Of a stretch of 64,000 nt of DNA, positions 26,016-35,449 are shown in pieces. Made by a program: the position numbers and the translations under genes. Origin of the DNA: Actinomycetales bacterium. Lineage in GTDB: Bacteria; Actinomycetota; Actinomycetes; Actinomycetales; Microbacteriaceae. The first letter of the stretch is position 1. The number at the start of each line of letters is the position of its first letter. The stretch spans positions 38,473 to 102,472 of the forward strand of contig JAATFB010000027.1 of the NCBI GenBank assembly GCA_015655415.1, read 5' to 3'. The notes below the pieces were generated by a model. That model saw nothing but the letters and a program-made list of their open reading frames with translations. It had not been told where the DNA came from and did no database searches.

Positions 26016-26537
26016 ATGGCTTCATCGACTCAGGGCACCGTGGCGGCGGGCGACGAGAACGCACAGGGATCCCCGGTCGGCCGGCCGAGCGCCACGCGTG
26101 CCGACGCGCCCCGCCGGATCAGCACGCATCAGCTCTCCAGCAGCCTCCGTGTCGCGGTCGGCCGGCTGTCCCGGCGCATCCGTGCCGAGAAGGCGGACGG
26201 CGACATCAGCGACGGCCAGTTCAGCGTGCTCGCGCTCCTGTTCCGCGAGGGGCCGAAGACGCTCGGCGCGCTGAGCGCTCACGAGCGCGTGACGCCCCCC
26301 TCGATGAACCGCACGGTCAACAAGCTGGAGGCCGCCGGCTACCTGGTGCGCCAGGCGTCGGACGACGACCGGCGCAAGGTGCTGTTCGTGCCAACGGACG
26401 CCGGTCGCGAGCTGGTCACGGAGACCCGGCGGCGCCGGGACGCCTGGCTCGACCGCCGCCTGGCGAGGCTGCCTGCCCAGACGCGTGCCCTGCTCGCTGA
26501 CGCCGCCGAGGTGATGAGGGAGCTGGCCGACTCGTGA
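26016..26537 (+). CDS. MarR-family transcriptional regulator
   Basis: This is a winged-helix regulator of about 173 residues. The dimerisation helices (RISTHQLSSSLRVAVGRLSRRIRAEK) precede the wHTH (LGALSAHERVTPPSMNRTVNKLEAAGYLVRQASDDDRRKVLFVPT), with the DDRRK wing typical of MarR. Three in-frame ATGs (26004, 26010, 26016) crowd together; the last is preferred because the likely transcription start lies around 26007. The stop overlaps the start of the MFS gene by 4 bp, so regulator and exporter form one unit. It probably represses its own operon and is released by a compound that the MFS protein exports. Confidence 0.88.
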   Translation: MASSTQGTVAAGDENAQGSPVGRPSATRADAPRRISTHQLSSSLRVAVGRLSRRIRAEKADGDISDGQFSVLALLFREGPKTLGALSAHERVTPPSMNRTVNKLEAAGYLVRQASDDDRRKVLFVPTDAGRELVTETRRRRDAWLDRRLARLPAQTRALLADAAEVMRELADS

Positions 26538-27844
26538 GCGCGATGTTCCGATCGCTCTCCGCCCTCAACTACCGCATCTGGTTCGCGGGCGCCCTCGTCT
26601 CCAACGTGGGAACGTGGATGCAGCGCACCGCCCAGGACTGGATCGTGCTCACCCAGCTGACGCACAACGACGCGTTCGCGGTGGGCATAGTGATGGCGCT
26701 GCAGTTCGGCCCGCAGCTCGTGCTGCTTCCCGTCACCGGATACGCCGCCGATCGCCTCGACCGCAGGAAGCTGCTGATGGCCACCCAGGGCGGCATGGGA
26801 TTGCTGGGTCTCGGGCTCGGCATCCTCACGATCACCGGCTCGGTGCAGCTCTGGCAGGTGTATCTGTTCGCACTGCTGCTCGGGGTAGTCGCCGCGTTCG
26901 ACTCGCCCGTGCGCCAGACGTTCGTGGGCGACCTGGTCGGGCCGAAGCTGCTCGGCAACGCGGTCGCACTGAACTCAGCGTCGTTCAACGCGGCGCGGCT
27001 GATCGGGCCGGCCGTGGCGGGCCTTCTGACCGCGGGGGTGGGCGCAGGATGGGTCTTCCTCATCAACGCGGCCAGCTTCGCCGCGGTGCTGGCCTCGCTG
27101 AGCCTCCTGCGACGCGACCAGCTGCACGCGTCCAAGCGCGCCGCCCGGGCGCGCGGCAGCCTGATCGAGGGATTCCGGTACGTGCGGCATCGCCCCGATC
27201 TGCTGGCGATCTTCACGATGGTGTTCCTGGTGGGGACTTTCGGCCTCAACTTCCCGATCTTCGTGTCCACCATGGCGAGCACGGTGTTCCACAAGGGGGC
27301 GGGTGAATACGGCATACTCTCCTCGGTGATGGCAGTCGGCTCGGTGGCGGGCGCGCTGCTGTCCGCCCGGCGGGAGAAGCCCCGGGGCTCGCTGCTGGCG
27401 GTCGCCGGCATCGTCTTCGGAATCGGATGCATCGCCGCGGCCGCCGCGCCCGACTACTGGTTCTTCGGCGCCATGCTCGCCGTGGTCGGCGTCGCCTCGC
27501 AGACGTTCAACACCACGGCGAATGGCGTGGTGCAGCTCTCCACGGACCCGCTGGTGCGCGGCCGCGTGATGGCGATCTACATGGCGATCTTCATGGGCGG
27601 CACTCCCATCGGGGCGCCCATCGTGGGATGGGTGGCCGACGCCTTCGGACCGCGCTGGGCTCTCGTGGTGGGCGGAGCCTCAGGCCTCGCGGCGGCCGCG
27701 GTCGGCGTGTACTACCTGGCGCGCTACCGTGGGATGCGCCTGGCCTTCAGCGAGCGCCGGCTGCGGTTCACCTTCGCGCAGCCGAGCCGGAGCATGGCAG
27801 TGGCCGAGATGGAGGGCGACGAGGCCGCGGCGCGGAAGGCGTGA
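26534..27844 (+). CDS. MFS exporter (DHA3/EntS-like)
   Basis: The 436-residue, 12-helix transporter begins with SALNYRIWFAGALVSNVGTWMQRTAQDW, characteristic of the MFS_3 group that includes enterobactin exporter EntS and macrolide exporters. GYAADRLDRRKLL is motif A, and FDSPVRQTFVGDLV follows helix 4. GTG 26534 overlaps the marR stop (GTGA). Co-transcription with a MarR repressor points to inducible efflux of a small molecule. The substrate is unknown. It converges on the class II aldolase gene with a 48-bp gap. Confidence 0.88.
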   Translation: MSAMFRSLSALNYRIWFAGALVSNVGTWMQRTAQDWIVLTQLTHNDAFAVGIVMALQFGPQLVLLPVTGYAADRLDRRKLLMATQGGMGLLGLGLGILTITGSVQLWQVYLFALLLGVVAAFDSPVRQTFVGDLVGPKLLGNAVALNSASFNAARLIGPAVAGLLTAGVGAGWVFLINAASFAAVLASLSLLRRDQLHASKRAARARGSLIEGFRYVRHRPDLLAIFTMVFLVGTFGLNFPIFVSTMASTVFHKGAGEYGILSSVMAVGSVAGALLSARREKPRGSLLAVAGIVFGIGCIAAAAAPDYWFFGAMLAVVGVASQTFNTTANGVVQLSTDPLVRGRVMAIYMAIFMGGTPIGAPIVGWVADAFGPRWALVVGGASGLAAAAVGVYYLARYRGMRLAFSERRLRFTFAQPSRSMAVAEMEGDEAAARKA

Positions 27845-27892
27845 GGCTCGCGGTCTCTTCCTGAGCACGGCCCGCGCTCTGCGCGGGGTCGG

Positions 27893-28669
27893 TCATCGCG
27901 ACGAGCCGGAGAGATCGTCCCGCCGTTCCGCGAAGTCCTCTCGCGACCAGTAGGCGGCGACGTGCTCGGCGTCCAGCCCGACGACGCCGCCGACGGCGTA
28001 GGCCCCGAGCCTGACCCGGGCGGCCTTGACCGCCATGACGGAGATGGCCTCCGCACCCGCGGCGGTCTCGGACACGGCGACGATGCCGTGGTTGCCGAGG
28101 AGGATGAGCGAAGGCAGAGTCCCCTCCCGGTCGAGGTGACGATGCAGCCGTTCGTCGAAGAGACGCCCGAGCTCGAGGCCCGGCGGGGCGTACGGCACGT
28201 AGAGGGGCGAGCCGATGACCACCACCTCGTCGGAGTACGCGGGCTGCCGGAAGGAGTCCTCGGCATGCGGGCTCGCGAGCAGCGAGATCACCGGGGTCGG
28301 ATGCGTGTGCGCGACGAACCGCACGGGAGCGGCGGCCCGCACCACGACGTGCACCAACGTCTCGATCGAGCCGCGACGGCGGTGCCCGCCGTGCTCTCCC
28401 GCGTCCAGCGCCGCGGTCAGCCGAACCTGCGTGGTCCGCGGATCGCGGACCAGCGCGACGAGCTCTTCCACGTCGACCGTGACGAAGTCGTCGGCGGTGG
28501 CCGACGACATGTAGGAGCCCGACGACTTCACGACGACGCGACCGCCGCCGAGCGCCTCGGAGGTGTTCCCCTCGGCCAGGACCACCAGGTCGAGCCCCGG
28601 CTCCCCCAGTCTCCGGGTGAGCGCCAACAGTTCATGCGAGACCACTGCGGGATCCCAGATGGTAGGCAC
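27893..28669 (-). CDS. Class II aldolase/adducin family protein
   Basis: The 258-residue protein has the zinc-aldolase fold. The metal-binding HTH motif is seen in VAHTHPTPVIS, with a third His in LLGNHGIVAVSE, an N-terminal phosphate-binding-like GNTS (LAEGNTSEAL) and SGSYMSS. It is the last gene of the minus-strand rhamnose-import operon, 31 bp after a LacI regulator. A separate bifunctional rhamnulose-1-phosphate aldolase is encoded in the divergent unit, so this one may act on a different sugar phosphate or keto-acid. The exact reaction cannot be assigned. Confidence 0.82.
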   Translation of the reverse strand: MPTIWDPAVVSHELLALTRRLGEPGLDLVVLAEGNTSEALGGGRVVVKSSGSYMSSATADDFVTVDVEELVALVRDPRTTQVRLTAALDAGEHGGHRRRGSIETLVHVVVRAAAPVRFVAHTHPTPVISLLASPHAEDSFRQPAYSDEVVVIGSPLYVPYAPPGLELGRLFDERLHRHLDREGTLPSLILLGNHGIVAVSETAAGAEAISVMAVKAARVRLGAYAVGGVVGLDAEHVAAYWSREDFAERRDDLSGSSR

Positions 28670-28700
28670 GGTTCTCCTCTCGGGCGGCGGTCGGCCGCCA

Positions 28701-29684
28701 TCAGATGGGTGCGGTCGAGGCGCGCACGACCAGTCGAGGCTCGAGCACCACGTGCTCGTGCCGGTGTGTCTCGGGATGGGCGACCTCGTCCAGAAGCAGG
28801 TGCACGGCTCGCCGACCCAGCTCCTGCCGCTTCTGGTCGACGGTCGTCAGCGGCACCATCGCCGCGGCAGCCCATTCCAGGTCGTCGAATCCCACGATCG
28901 AGACGTCCTCCGGCACGCGCAGGCGGTGCGCCCAGAGCTCCTGCAGCATGCCGAGCGCCACCAGGTCGTTGCAGCACATGACCGCGGTGGGGCGGTCGCG
29001 AGGATCGCGCTGCGCGATCTGGGCGCCGGCTCGCCGTCCCTCGTCGACGCTCCAGCTCGACGGCGAGATGCGCTCGACGGTCGCGCCTCGTGCGAGCGAC
29101 TCGGTCGTGAACCCCTCGAGGCGGCGTTCGCCCTGCTTGGAGACCGGGCTCCCTCCCGCGAAGGCGAGCCGACGGTGGCCGAGCGCCAGCAGGTGCTCGG
29201 CCGCGAGCCGCCCACCCATCCTGTCGTCGGTCGTGACCCAGCAGCAGGCACGGTCCCCGTGGATGCGATCGACGTAGACGATGGGGATGCCGCGCTCCAC
29301 GAGCTGCTCCAGCCGCGGATTCACCTCGTTCACGGGTGCGATCACGATGCCGTGCACCCGCTGCTGCAGAAGGAGCTCGAGATTCTGCTCCTCACGCCGC
29401 ACGTCCTCGTCGGCCACCACGGTGACCACACCCATACCCAGCGACTTGGCCTCGGCGTCGGCGGCCAACGCGATGTCGACGAAGAACGGCGTCTCCACGC
29501 CCGCCACCGACAGGCCGATCGTCCGCTGACGCGTCGACCGCCTGGGGGCGAAGTTCAGCTCCTCGATCACGTCGAGGACGCGCTGCCGTGTCTCGGCGGA
29601 GACATAACTCGGCCGGTTCAGCACGTTGCTGACCGTGCCGGCCGAGACCTTGGCGAGCCTGGCGACGTCATGAATGGTGGCCAC
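28701..29684 (-). CDS. LacI-family regulator within the rhamnose transport operon
   Basis: This is a 327-residue repressor with a standard HTH and hinge (ATIHDVARLAKVSAGTVSNVLNRPSYVS) and a periplasmic-binding-like effector domain (SVAGVETPFFVDIALAADAEA; IVGFDDLEWAAAAMVPLTTVDQ). GTG 29684 is the only reasonable start; upstream sequence is non-coding. It lies 64 bp after rhaS and 31 bp before the class II aldolase gene, inside the same operon. The inducer is probably rhamnose, rhamnulose or a phosphorylated form. A DeoR regulator heads the divergent unit, so two regulators may act on this region. Confidence 0.9.
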   Translation of the reverse strand: MATIHDVARLAKVSAGTVSNVLNRPSYVSAETRQRVLDVIEELNFAPRRSTRQRTIGLSVAGVETPFFVDIALAADAEAKSLGMGVVTVVADEDVRREEQNLELLLQQRVHGIVIAPVNEVNPRLEQLVERGIPIVYVDRIHGDRACCWVTTDDRMGGRLAAEHLLALGHRRLAFAGGSPVSKQGERRLEGFTTESLARGATVERISPSSWSVDEGRRAGAQIAQRDPRDRPTAVMCCNDLVALGMLQELWAHRLRVPEDVSIVGFDDLEWAAAAMVPLTTVDQKRQELGRRAVHLLLDEVAHPETHRHEHVVLEPRLVVRASTAPI

Positions 29685-29748
29685 GGCGACGACGCCCTCT
29701 CGTTCACGGCCGCGTGGGGGCGGAAGCCGGCCCGCCCCCACGCTGCGC

Positions 29749-30783
29749 TCAGAAGCTGTACTTGTCGATGTTCGACGAGTCGAACACGGTCGGCGGTCCC
29801 AGCACCACCTCGTGATCCGCTCCGACGGTGAACTTTCCGAGCTTGCCGGCGGTGAACGTGTCGCCCTTCTTCCCGGTGATCGTGCCGTCGATGAGCGCCT
29901 TGGCGGTGTACGCCGCGAGATAGCCGAGGTTCGTCGGGTCCCACAGCGCGAACTGCTTCACGGTGCCGTCCTTGATGTAGGTGCGCATCTCGCTAGGCAG
30001 TCCGAGGCCGGTCAGATACACCTTGCCCTTGTACTGCGAGGTGGACAGATACCGGGCCGCGTTGGCGACGGCCACGGTGTCGGGGGCGATGATGCCGTTC
30101 AGGTCGGGGTACTTCTGAAGCAGACCCGTGGCGGCGTCGAGCGACTGCTGGGCGTCGTCATTGCCGTACACGGTGTCGACGACCGTGATGCCCGGGTAGC
30201 TCTTCGCCAGGTCCTGCTTGATGTACTTGATCCAGAGGTTGAGGTTCGTGGCGTTCGGACCGCCCGACTCGATCGCGACCTTGCCCTTGCCGTTGAGCGC
30301 CTTGCCCGTCAGGTCGACGAGCGTCTTCGCGATCCCCTGTGGGGTGGCCTGGTTGACGAACGCGTCCCGGCAGTTGGTGTCGGAGTCGAAGGTGACCACC
30401 TTCACGCCGGCCTTCATCGCCGCATTGAGTGCGCTGCAGGCGGCCTGCGGATCGTCGGCGGCGATGGCGATCGCACCCACCCGCTGCTGGGTGAGGGTCT
30501 GCACGAACGGCACCTGACCGGTCGGGCTCGCGGTGGCGGGCGCCACCTCGCTGTACGTGCCGCCGAAGCCCTTGACGGCGGCGGAGCCGCCCTCGTCCGA
30601 CGCCTTGAAATAGTTGTTGCCGAGGCTCTTGGGAACGAAGGCGATCTTGTAGTTGTGGCTTCCGCCGGTGGACCCCCCGCTCCCTCCTGAGGAGCAGCCT
30701 GCCAGCGTGATGGCCGCGGCGACGGCGACGGCCGTGATGGCGGCCACCCGGCCGTGACGGCCCAGGATCATGTGAAGAGACAA
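29749..30783 (-). CDS. rhaS: Rhamnose ABC transporter substrate-binding lipoprotein
   Basis: The 344-residue lipoprotein (TLAGC, Cys30) matches RhaS-type binding proteins: AFVPKSLGNNYFKASDEGG, VPFVQTLTQQRVGAIAIAADDPQA, VVTFDSD, FVNQATPQGIAKTLVDL, TVYGNDDAQQSL and TGLGLPSEMRTYIKDGTV. It captures L-rhamnose for import. TTG at 30783 is preferred because AGGAAG lies 7 bp upstream; the ATG at 30771 is 19 bp from that site. It follows the two permease genes, 52 bp after the second. Identification rests on motif strings and on the rhamnose-catabolic genes next door. Confidence 0.9.
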   Translation of the reverse strand: MSLHMILGRHGRVAAITAVAVAAAITLAGCSSGGSGGSTGGSHNYKIAFVPKSLGNNYFKASDEGGSAAVKGFGGTYSEVAPATASPTGQVPFVQTLTQQRVGAIAIAADDPQAACSALNAAMKAGVKVVTFDSDTNCRDAFVNQATPQGIAKTLVDLTGKALNGKGKVAIESGGPNATNLNLWIKYIKQDLAKSYPGITVVDTVYGNDDAQQSLDAATGLLQKYPDLNGIIAPDTVAVANAARYLSTSQYKGKVYLTGLGLPSEMRTYIKDGTVKQFALWDPTNLGYLAAYTAKALIDGTITGKKGDTFTAGKLGKFTVGADHEVVLGPPTVFDSSNIDKYSF

Positions 30784-30835
30784 CGTCGTTCTTCCTTTCG
30801 TGTGCTTTCGATGTGAGTGGTGCAGGGCTTGCGGA

Positions 30836-31882
30836 TCAGTCGCCCCCGTTGAGCGCGGCGATCTGGCGGGCACGGCGGCGACGCGTCAGCTGCTCGATCA
30901 GGCGCGAGCCGATGACCGAGAGGATCAGGGCGGCGCCGGTGACGACGCTGATGCCGTTCGAGCCGACGCCGGCGAGCTGCAGGGCCGACGATAGGACGCC
31001 GATGAGCAGCGCTCCGACGATGGCTCCGAAGATCGTCCCGCGGCCGCCGAAGGTCGAGACGCCGCCGAGCACGACGGCCGTGACCACCTGCAGCTCGTCT
31101 CCGAAGCCGTTGGACCCGATCGCGTTGTCGTACTGCAGGGTGAACACCACGCCCACCGCGGCGGCGACGATGCCGCTGAGCACGAACAGCAGGAACTTCG
31201 TGCGCCGCACCGCGACGCCCGAGAACTGAGCCGTGAGGCCGCCGAGGCCGATGGCGTACACCCCTCTTCCGAACGGCGTCAGATGCAGCACGAGCCCGAA
31301 CACGACCGCGAGCACGACGAACGGGATGGTGAGGATCGGCAGGGGCGAGCTCCCGATGGTGGACTGCGCGAACTCGGTGAGCGGCACGGGAAAGTCCGTG
31401 ATCGCGGTGGTGCCGAGCAGGCCGACCGCGATCCCCCGGAACAGCGCCAGCGTGCCGATGGTGACCGCCAACGACGGGAGGCCGACGATCGTGACCATGA
31501 AGCCGTTGAACGCTCCGATGGCGGCGCCGATGACGATCGCGAGCACGGCGGCCGCCGAGAGGGGGACGCCGGCGTCGTGCAGGATGCCCAGCATCACGCT
31601 CGCCACGCCCAGTGTGCTGCCGACGGAGAGGTCGATCTCGCCGGTGACCATGATGAGCGTCATGGGCAGGATCATGATCAGGATGGGGAAGTTGGTCTGG
31701 ATCAGATAGGTCAGCGTGATGGGCTGGGAGAAGTTCGGCACCAGGGCGCTGGAGAGCAGCACGATCACCACGAGCGCGACGGTGAGACCCGCCTCCGCGG
31801 ACAGGAACGTGCGACGCCAGAACGGCTTGTCGTGGTCGAGGTAGCTGCGTGGCGCGGCGACGGGCGCGGTCGTGCCGGTCAT
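30836..31882 (-). CDS. Rhamnose ABC transporter permease, second subunit (RhaQ/RhaP-like)
   Basis: This 348-residue inner-membrane permease belongs to the RbsC-like family. Landmarks are LIMVTGEIDLSVGSTLGVASV, LPSLAVTIGTLALFRGIAVG and VLGGVSTFGGRGTIFGAIVGALLIG. ATG 31882 follows GGAGGGCACT and overlaps the preceding permease stop by 4 bp. Rhamnose importers of the rhaSTPQ type use two different permeases, as here. Which of the two corresponds to RhaP or RhaQ is uncertain. Confidence 0.88.
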   Translation of the reverse strand: MTGTTAPVAAPRSYLDHDKPFWRRTFLSAEAGLTVALVVIVLLSSALVPNFSQPITLTYLIQTNFPILIMILPMTLIMVTGEIDLSVGSTLGVASVMLGILHDAGVPLSAAAVLAIVIGAAIGAFNGFMVTIVGLPSLAVTIGTLALFRGIAVGLLGTTAITDFPVPLTEFAQSTIGSSPLPILTIPFVVLAVVFGLVLHLTPFGRGVYAIGLGGLTAQFSGVAVRRTKFLLFVLSGIVAAAVGVVFTLQYDNAIGSNGFGDELQVVTAVVLGGVSTFGGRGTIFGAIVGALLIGVLSSALQLAGVGSNGISVVTGAALILSVIGSRLIEQLTRRRRARQIAALNGGD

Positions 31883-32907
31883 AGTGCCCTCCTGAGCGAA
31901 CGTGTGCGTCGATACCGTGCGATGAACAGCGCGCGATCCAGCGCGATCGCCCCGACGATGAAGATGCCCGTCACCGCCTCCTGCCAGAGGCTGGGGATGC
32001 CGATCGTGTTGAGAGCGCTGGAGATCGTCTCGAGGAGGAACGCTCCGAGAGCGACGCCCCAGATGGTGCCGGAGCCGCCCACGATGGCGACACCCCCCAC
32101 GACGGCGGCGGCGACCGCCTGCAGCTCGTACCCGTTGCCGACCTGGGAGTCGGCGCTCGCGTAGGCCGAGAGATAGACGACCCCGGCCAGGCCGGTGAGC
32201 GTGCCGCTGATGACGAAGGCGGTGAAGACCAGGCGGCGGCTCTTGAGACCGTAGAGCACGGCGGCCTCCGGGTTGGACCCGACCGCGTAGAACTCCCGCC
32301 CCGTCCGCCGGTTCCTCATGAGCCAGCCGGCGATGAGGACGACGATCACGGCGACGATCATGATGAAGGGGATCGTGAACACCCCCTGCACCCCGAAGTC
32401 CTGGAATCCCTGCGGCAGCTGCGATGGCGTGATGAGGTTGCTGCCGACCCATAGCACGTCGATCCCGCGGAACGCGTAGAGCGTCCCGAGCGTGATGATC
32501 AGCGACGGCACGTTGAACAACGCGACGAGCGCACCGTTGACGGCGCCCATCACCGCCCCGAGCACCACGGTGAGCACGATGACGACGGCGACCGGGACGC
32601 CGCGCGACATCATGTAGCCGGCGAAGAACGCGGTGAGCCCGAGCACCGATCCGACGGAGAGGTCGATGTTGCGGGTGATGATGACGATGCCCTCGCCGAC
32701 GGCGATGAGGATCAGCACCGACGGCGTGCGCAGGAACTCCCGCCAGCCGTCGTGGCTGAACAGGAACGTGTGCTTCATCGAGGTCGTGACGACGACGATC
32801 AGGACGAGCACGATGAGGATGCTGAGCTCGCGGGAACGCACCAGGTTCCGCAGCCAGATCGGGGCGCCGGAGCGCGTCCCGGGAGCGGGGCTGTTGGCGG
32901 TGGTCAT
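31879..32907 (-). CDS. Rhamnose ABC transporter permease, first subunit (RhaP/RhaQ-like)
   Basis: This 342-residue permease has the family segments IIITRNIDLSVGSVLGLTAFF, VPSLIITLGTLYAFRGIDVLWVG and VVGGVAIVGGSGTIWGVALGAFLLE. It overlaps the ATPase gene upstream (stop in the start region, 4 bp) and the second permease downstream (4 bp), so ATPase-permease-permease are translationally coupled. It should pair with the second permease to form a heterodimeric channel for L-rhamnose. Confidence 0.88.
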   Translation of the reverse strand: MTTANSPAPGTRSGAPIWLRNLVRSRELSILIVLVLIVVVTTSMKHTFLFSHDGWREFLRTPSVLILIAVGEGIVIITRNIDLSVGSVLGLTAFFAGYMMSRGVPVAVVIVLTVVLGAVMGAVNGALVALFNVPSLIITLGTLYAFRGIDVLWVGSNLITPSQLPQGFQDFGVQGVFTIPFIMIVAVIVVLIAGWLMRNRRTGREFYAVGSNPEAAVLYGLKSRRLVFTAFVISGTLTGLAGVVYLSAYASADSQVGNGYELQAVAAAVVGGVAIVGGSGTIWGVALGAFLLETISSALNTIGIPSLWQEAVTGIFIVGAIALDRALFIARYRRTRSLRRAL

Positions 32908-34433
32908 GCTGACACTCCTGCTGCGTGGGTTGCTGCGTACATGACGGACTCGGCGGTCGCGTCGCGGCGATCGATCTCGGCGGTCTTGCGACCCTCGCGG
33001 ATGACGATGATGCGATCCGCCATGCCCAGCACCTCGGGCAGCTCGGAGGAGATCATCAGGACGGCGACGCCGCGGCCGGCGAGCTCGGAGATGAGGCGAT
33101 GGACCTCCGACTTGGTCCCCACATCGATGCCGCGCGTGGGCTCGTCGACGATCAGGAGCTTCGGGTCCGTCGCCAGCCATTTGGCGAGCACGACCTTCTG
33201 CTGATTCCCTCCGCTCAGCATGACGACCTCGGTGTCGAGCGCCCTGGCCTTCACCTGCAGGCGACTTGCCCAGGTTCTGGCGACGCCACGCTCCATGCCC
33301 GATGTGAGGAGCCCGAGGCGACTCAGCGCCCCCCGGATGGCGAGCGTGATGTTGCTCTGCACGCCCGCGTTCATCACCAGGCCCTGGTTCCGCCTGTCCT
33401 CGGGGACCAGACCCATCCCCATCCGGATCGACGCGGCGGCGCTGTGCTTGGGCACTCGCGCCCCGTTCAGCGTGACGCTGCCGGCGTCGTAGGGGTCGAC
33501 GCCGAAGACCGCCCGGATGATCTCGCTTCGACCGGCCCCGACCAGCCCGGCTAGGCAGACGATCTCACCCGACCGCACGACGAAGCTCAGGTCCTGGAAC
33601 AGGCCGGCGGAGCTGAGCCCGTCGACCTTCAGGACGACGTCGCCGACCTCGGTCTCCTGCTTCGGGAACAGGTTGTCGACGCTGCGCCCGACCATCCGCC
33701 GGATGATCTCGTCCTCGGTGACGTCGGAGACGCGGTCGGTGGAGACGTACGCGCCGTCGCGCATCACGGTGATCGTGTCGCAGAGCGAGAACACCTCGTC
33801 GAAGCGGTGCGAGATGAAGAGGATGCCGCGGCCCTCGTCTCGCAACGTGCGTGCGATGGCCATGAGCCGGTCGACCTCGACACCGCTGAGGGCGGCCGTC
33901 GGCTCGTCCATGATCAGGATCGCGGCGTCGAGGGAGATGGCCTTCGCGATCTCCACGATCTGCTGATCTGCGATGGACAGGCCGCGAGCCTCCCGATCCG
34001 GGTCGAGCGGCACGCCCAGCCGCTCGGTGAGCTGGCGCGCCTCCCGGCGCATCCTTCCCCGGTCGAGCTGGCCGAGCCGCGTGTAGTACTGCCGGCCGAT
34101 GAAGATGTTCTCCGCGACCGAGAGGTCGGGGAAGAGCGTCGGCTCCTGATAGATGACGGCGACGCCTGCGTCCTTCGCGTTCGCGGTGGTTTGGAACTCC
34201 ACGGGCTCGCCGCGGACGAGGAACTCGCCGCCGTCGGCGCGCTGGACCCCTCCGATGATCTTCACGAGCGTCGACTTGCCCGCCCCGTTCTCCCCCACCA
34301 GCGCGTGGATGGATCGCGCCTGGAGCGTGAGCCGGCCAGAGCTCAGTGCTGCCACTGCGCCGAAGCTCTTCCGGATGTCCCGCAGCTCCAGGAGCGGCGG
34401 CTCGTTCGCATCGGCCACGTCGTCAGATGCCAT
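32904..34433 (-). CDS. rhaT: Rhamnose ABC transporter ATP-binding protein, two-domain
   Basis: The 509-residue protein has two fused nucleotide-binding domains as in RbsA, MglA and RhaT. The first carries a canonical Walker A GENGAGKST, a signature-like LSIADQQIVEIAKA and Walker B ILIMDEPTAAL. The second has the degenerate Walker A GLVGAGRSE, signature LSGGNQQK and Walker B LLIVDEPTRGID, the usual asymmetry. ATG 34433 is chosen; the much longer upstream frame is a shadow. The gene name refers to the ABC ATPase of rhizobial rhaSTPQ systems, not the E. coli RhaT symporter. Confidence 0.9.
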   Translation of the reverse strand: MASDDVADANEPPLLELRDIRKSFGAVAALSSGRLTLQARSIHALVGENGAGKSTLVKIIGGVQRADGGEFLVRGEPVEFQTTANAKDAGVAVIYQEPTLFPDLSVAENIFIGRQYYTRLGQLDRGRMRREARQLTERLGVPLDPDREARGLSIADQQIVEIAKAISLDAAILIMDEPTAALSGVEVDRLMAIARTLRDEGRGILFISHRFDEVFSLCDTITVMRDGAYVSTDRVSDVTEDEIIRRMVGRSVDNLFPKQETEVGDVVLKVDGLSSAGLFQDLSFVVRSGEIVCLAGLVGAGRSEIIRAVFGVDPYDAGSVTLNGARVPKHSAAASIRMGMGLVPEDRRNQGLVMNAGVQSNITLAIRGALSRLGLLTSGMERGVARTWASRLQVKARALDTEVVMLSGGNQQKVVLAKWLATDPKLLIVDEPTRGIDVGTKSEVHRLISELAGRGVAVLMISSELPEVLGMADRIIVIREGRKTAEIDRRDATAESVMYAATHAAGVSA

Positions 34434-34447
34434 TCCGGTCCGTCCTC

Positions 34448-35449
34448 TCAGAGCCGCTCGAGTGCGAACTCGACCCGGTACGCCGCGCGCTCGCCCGGGG
34501 CGAGCCGCACGAGACGGCCGGCGGCGCGCGCGGCGGCGCGCCCCAGGATCTCGGGCGTGTTCGCCGGCTCGAGGCCGAGCACGTAGTGTCCGACGTCGGT
34601 CTTCTTCCACTGGAACATCACCGGCAGGGTGTCGCCCGACCACCGCAGGGCGAGCGCCACGCCCACGCGGTCGTTGACCAGCCGGGCCTGTGCGCGCTCG
34701 CCCGTGTCGTGGATGAACACCTGCTCGCGGTAGCCGGATCGCGGCGCCTCGATCCGGAGGTGCTCGGCCAGGCCCGCCTCGGCGTCCTCGTCCCGGGCTC
34801 GTACCGACGAGGCCGGGATCTCGAGGCGCACCCCCTCCTCCAGCAGCGGCCAGCCGAGGTTCACGTGGTACAGGATCATGTGAGGGCTGGAGACGGCGGC
34901 CTCGTTCGTCACGACGTCGTCGATGCGGAGGCTCGTGCCGCCCACCGCCGCGGTGATGGTGCGGTCGAGCCGGAGGTTCTCGCCGAACACGCGCGTCTGC
35001 CGTGTGGTGCCCGAGACGGTCAGCGTGCCGTCGGCGACCTCGACCCGGGTGACCCGCGCCGGCTGACGCCCGATCGCTCCGTGCATCCCGGCACGGCCGT
35101 CCTCGTCGTCGGCCGGCGGCCCGAACGACTCCAGGCCGCACGTGGTGAGCAGGCCACCGCCGAACGTCTGCAGCCAGCCGGTGCCCTCCGGCTCGCTGAG
35201 CCCTGGCGCGGCGAAGCCGGTGGAGGAGAGCCACGACAGCGGCATCCCGTCGAAGGCAGCGACGCCCAGGTCGAGCGCCCGGTCGGGGTGGATCTCCACC
35301 TCCAGGCCGCCGCCTGTGACGAGGCGCAGCCGCCGCGTGCCGCGGGCGACCCCCTCGACCTCCTCGAGGCTGTCGATCCTCGCCACCTGGTCGAGTGTGC
35401 CGACGCGCGCCAGGACCTCCTCGAGCGTCCGGCCGAAGATCTCAGTCAA
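34448..35449 (-). CDS. Aldose 1-epimerase-like protein (DUF4432 type)
   Basis: The 333-residue protein resembles the DUF4432 branch of the galactose-mutarotase superfamily. Features are VTGGGLEVEIHPDRALDLG near the N-terminus, LTTCGLESFGPP, GMHGAIGRQPA, a possible catalytic His in ILYHVNLGWPLL and Glu in VLGLEPANTPE. It probably speeds anomer interconversion of an imported sugar, here likely rhamnose or a related 6-deoxysugar. Its start overlaps the upstream gene by 8 bp and the ATPase gene begins 14 bp downstream, so it belongs to the import operon. Confidence 0.82.
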   Translation of the reverse strand: MTEIFGRTLEEVLARVGTLDQVARIDSLEEVEGVARGTRRLRLVTGGGLEVEIHPDRALDLGVAAFDGMPLSWLSSTGFAAPGLSEPEGTGWLQTFGGGLLTTCGLESFGPPADDEDGRAGMHGAIGRQPARVTRVEVADGTLTVSGTTRQTRVFGENLRLDRTITAAVGGTSLRIDDVVTNEAAVSSPHMILYHVNLGWPLLEEGVRLEIPASSVRARDEDAEAGLAEHLRIEAPRSGYREQVFIHDTGERAQARLVNDRVGVALALRWSGDTLPVMFQWKKTDVGHYVLGLEPANTPEILGRAAARAAGRLVRLAPGERAAYRVEFALERL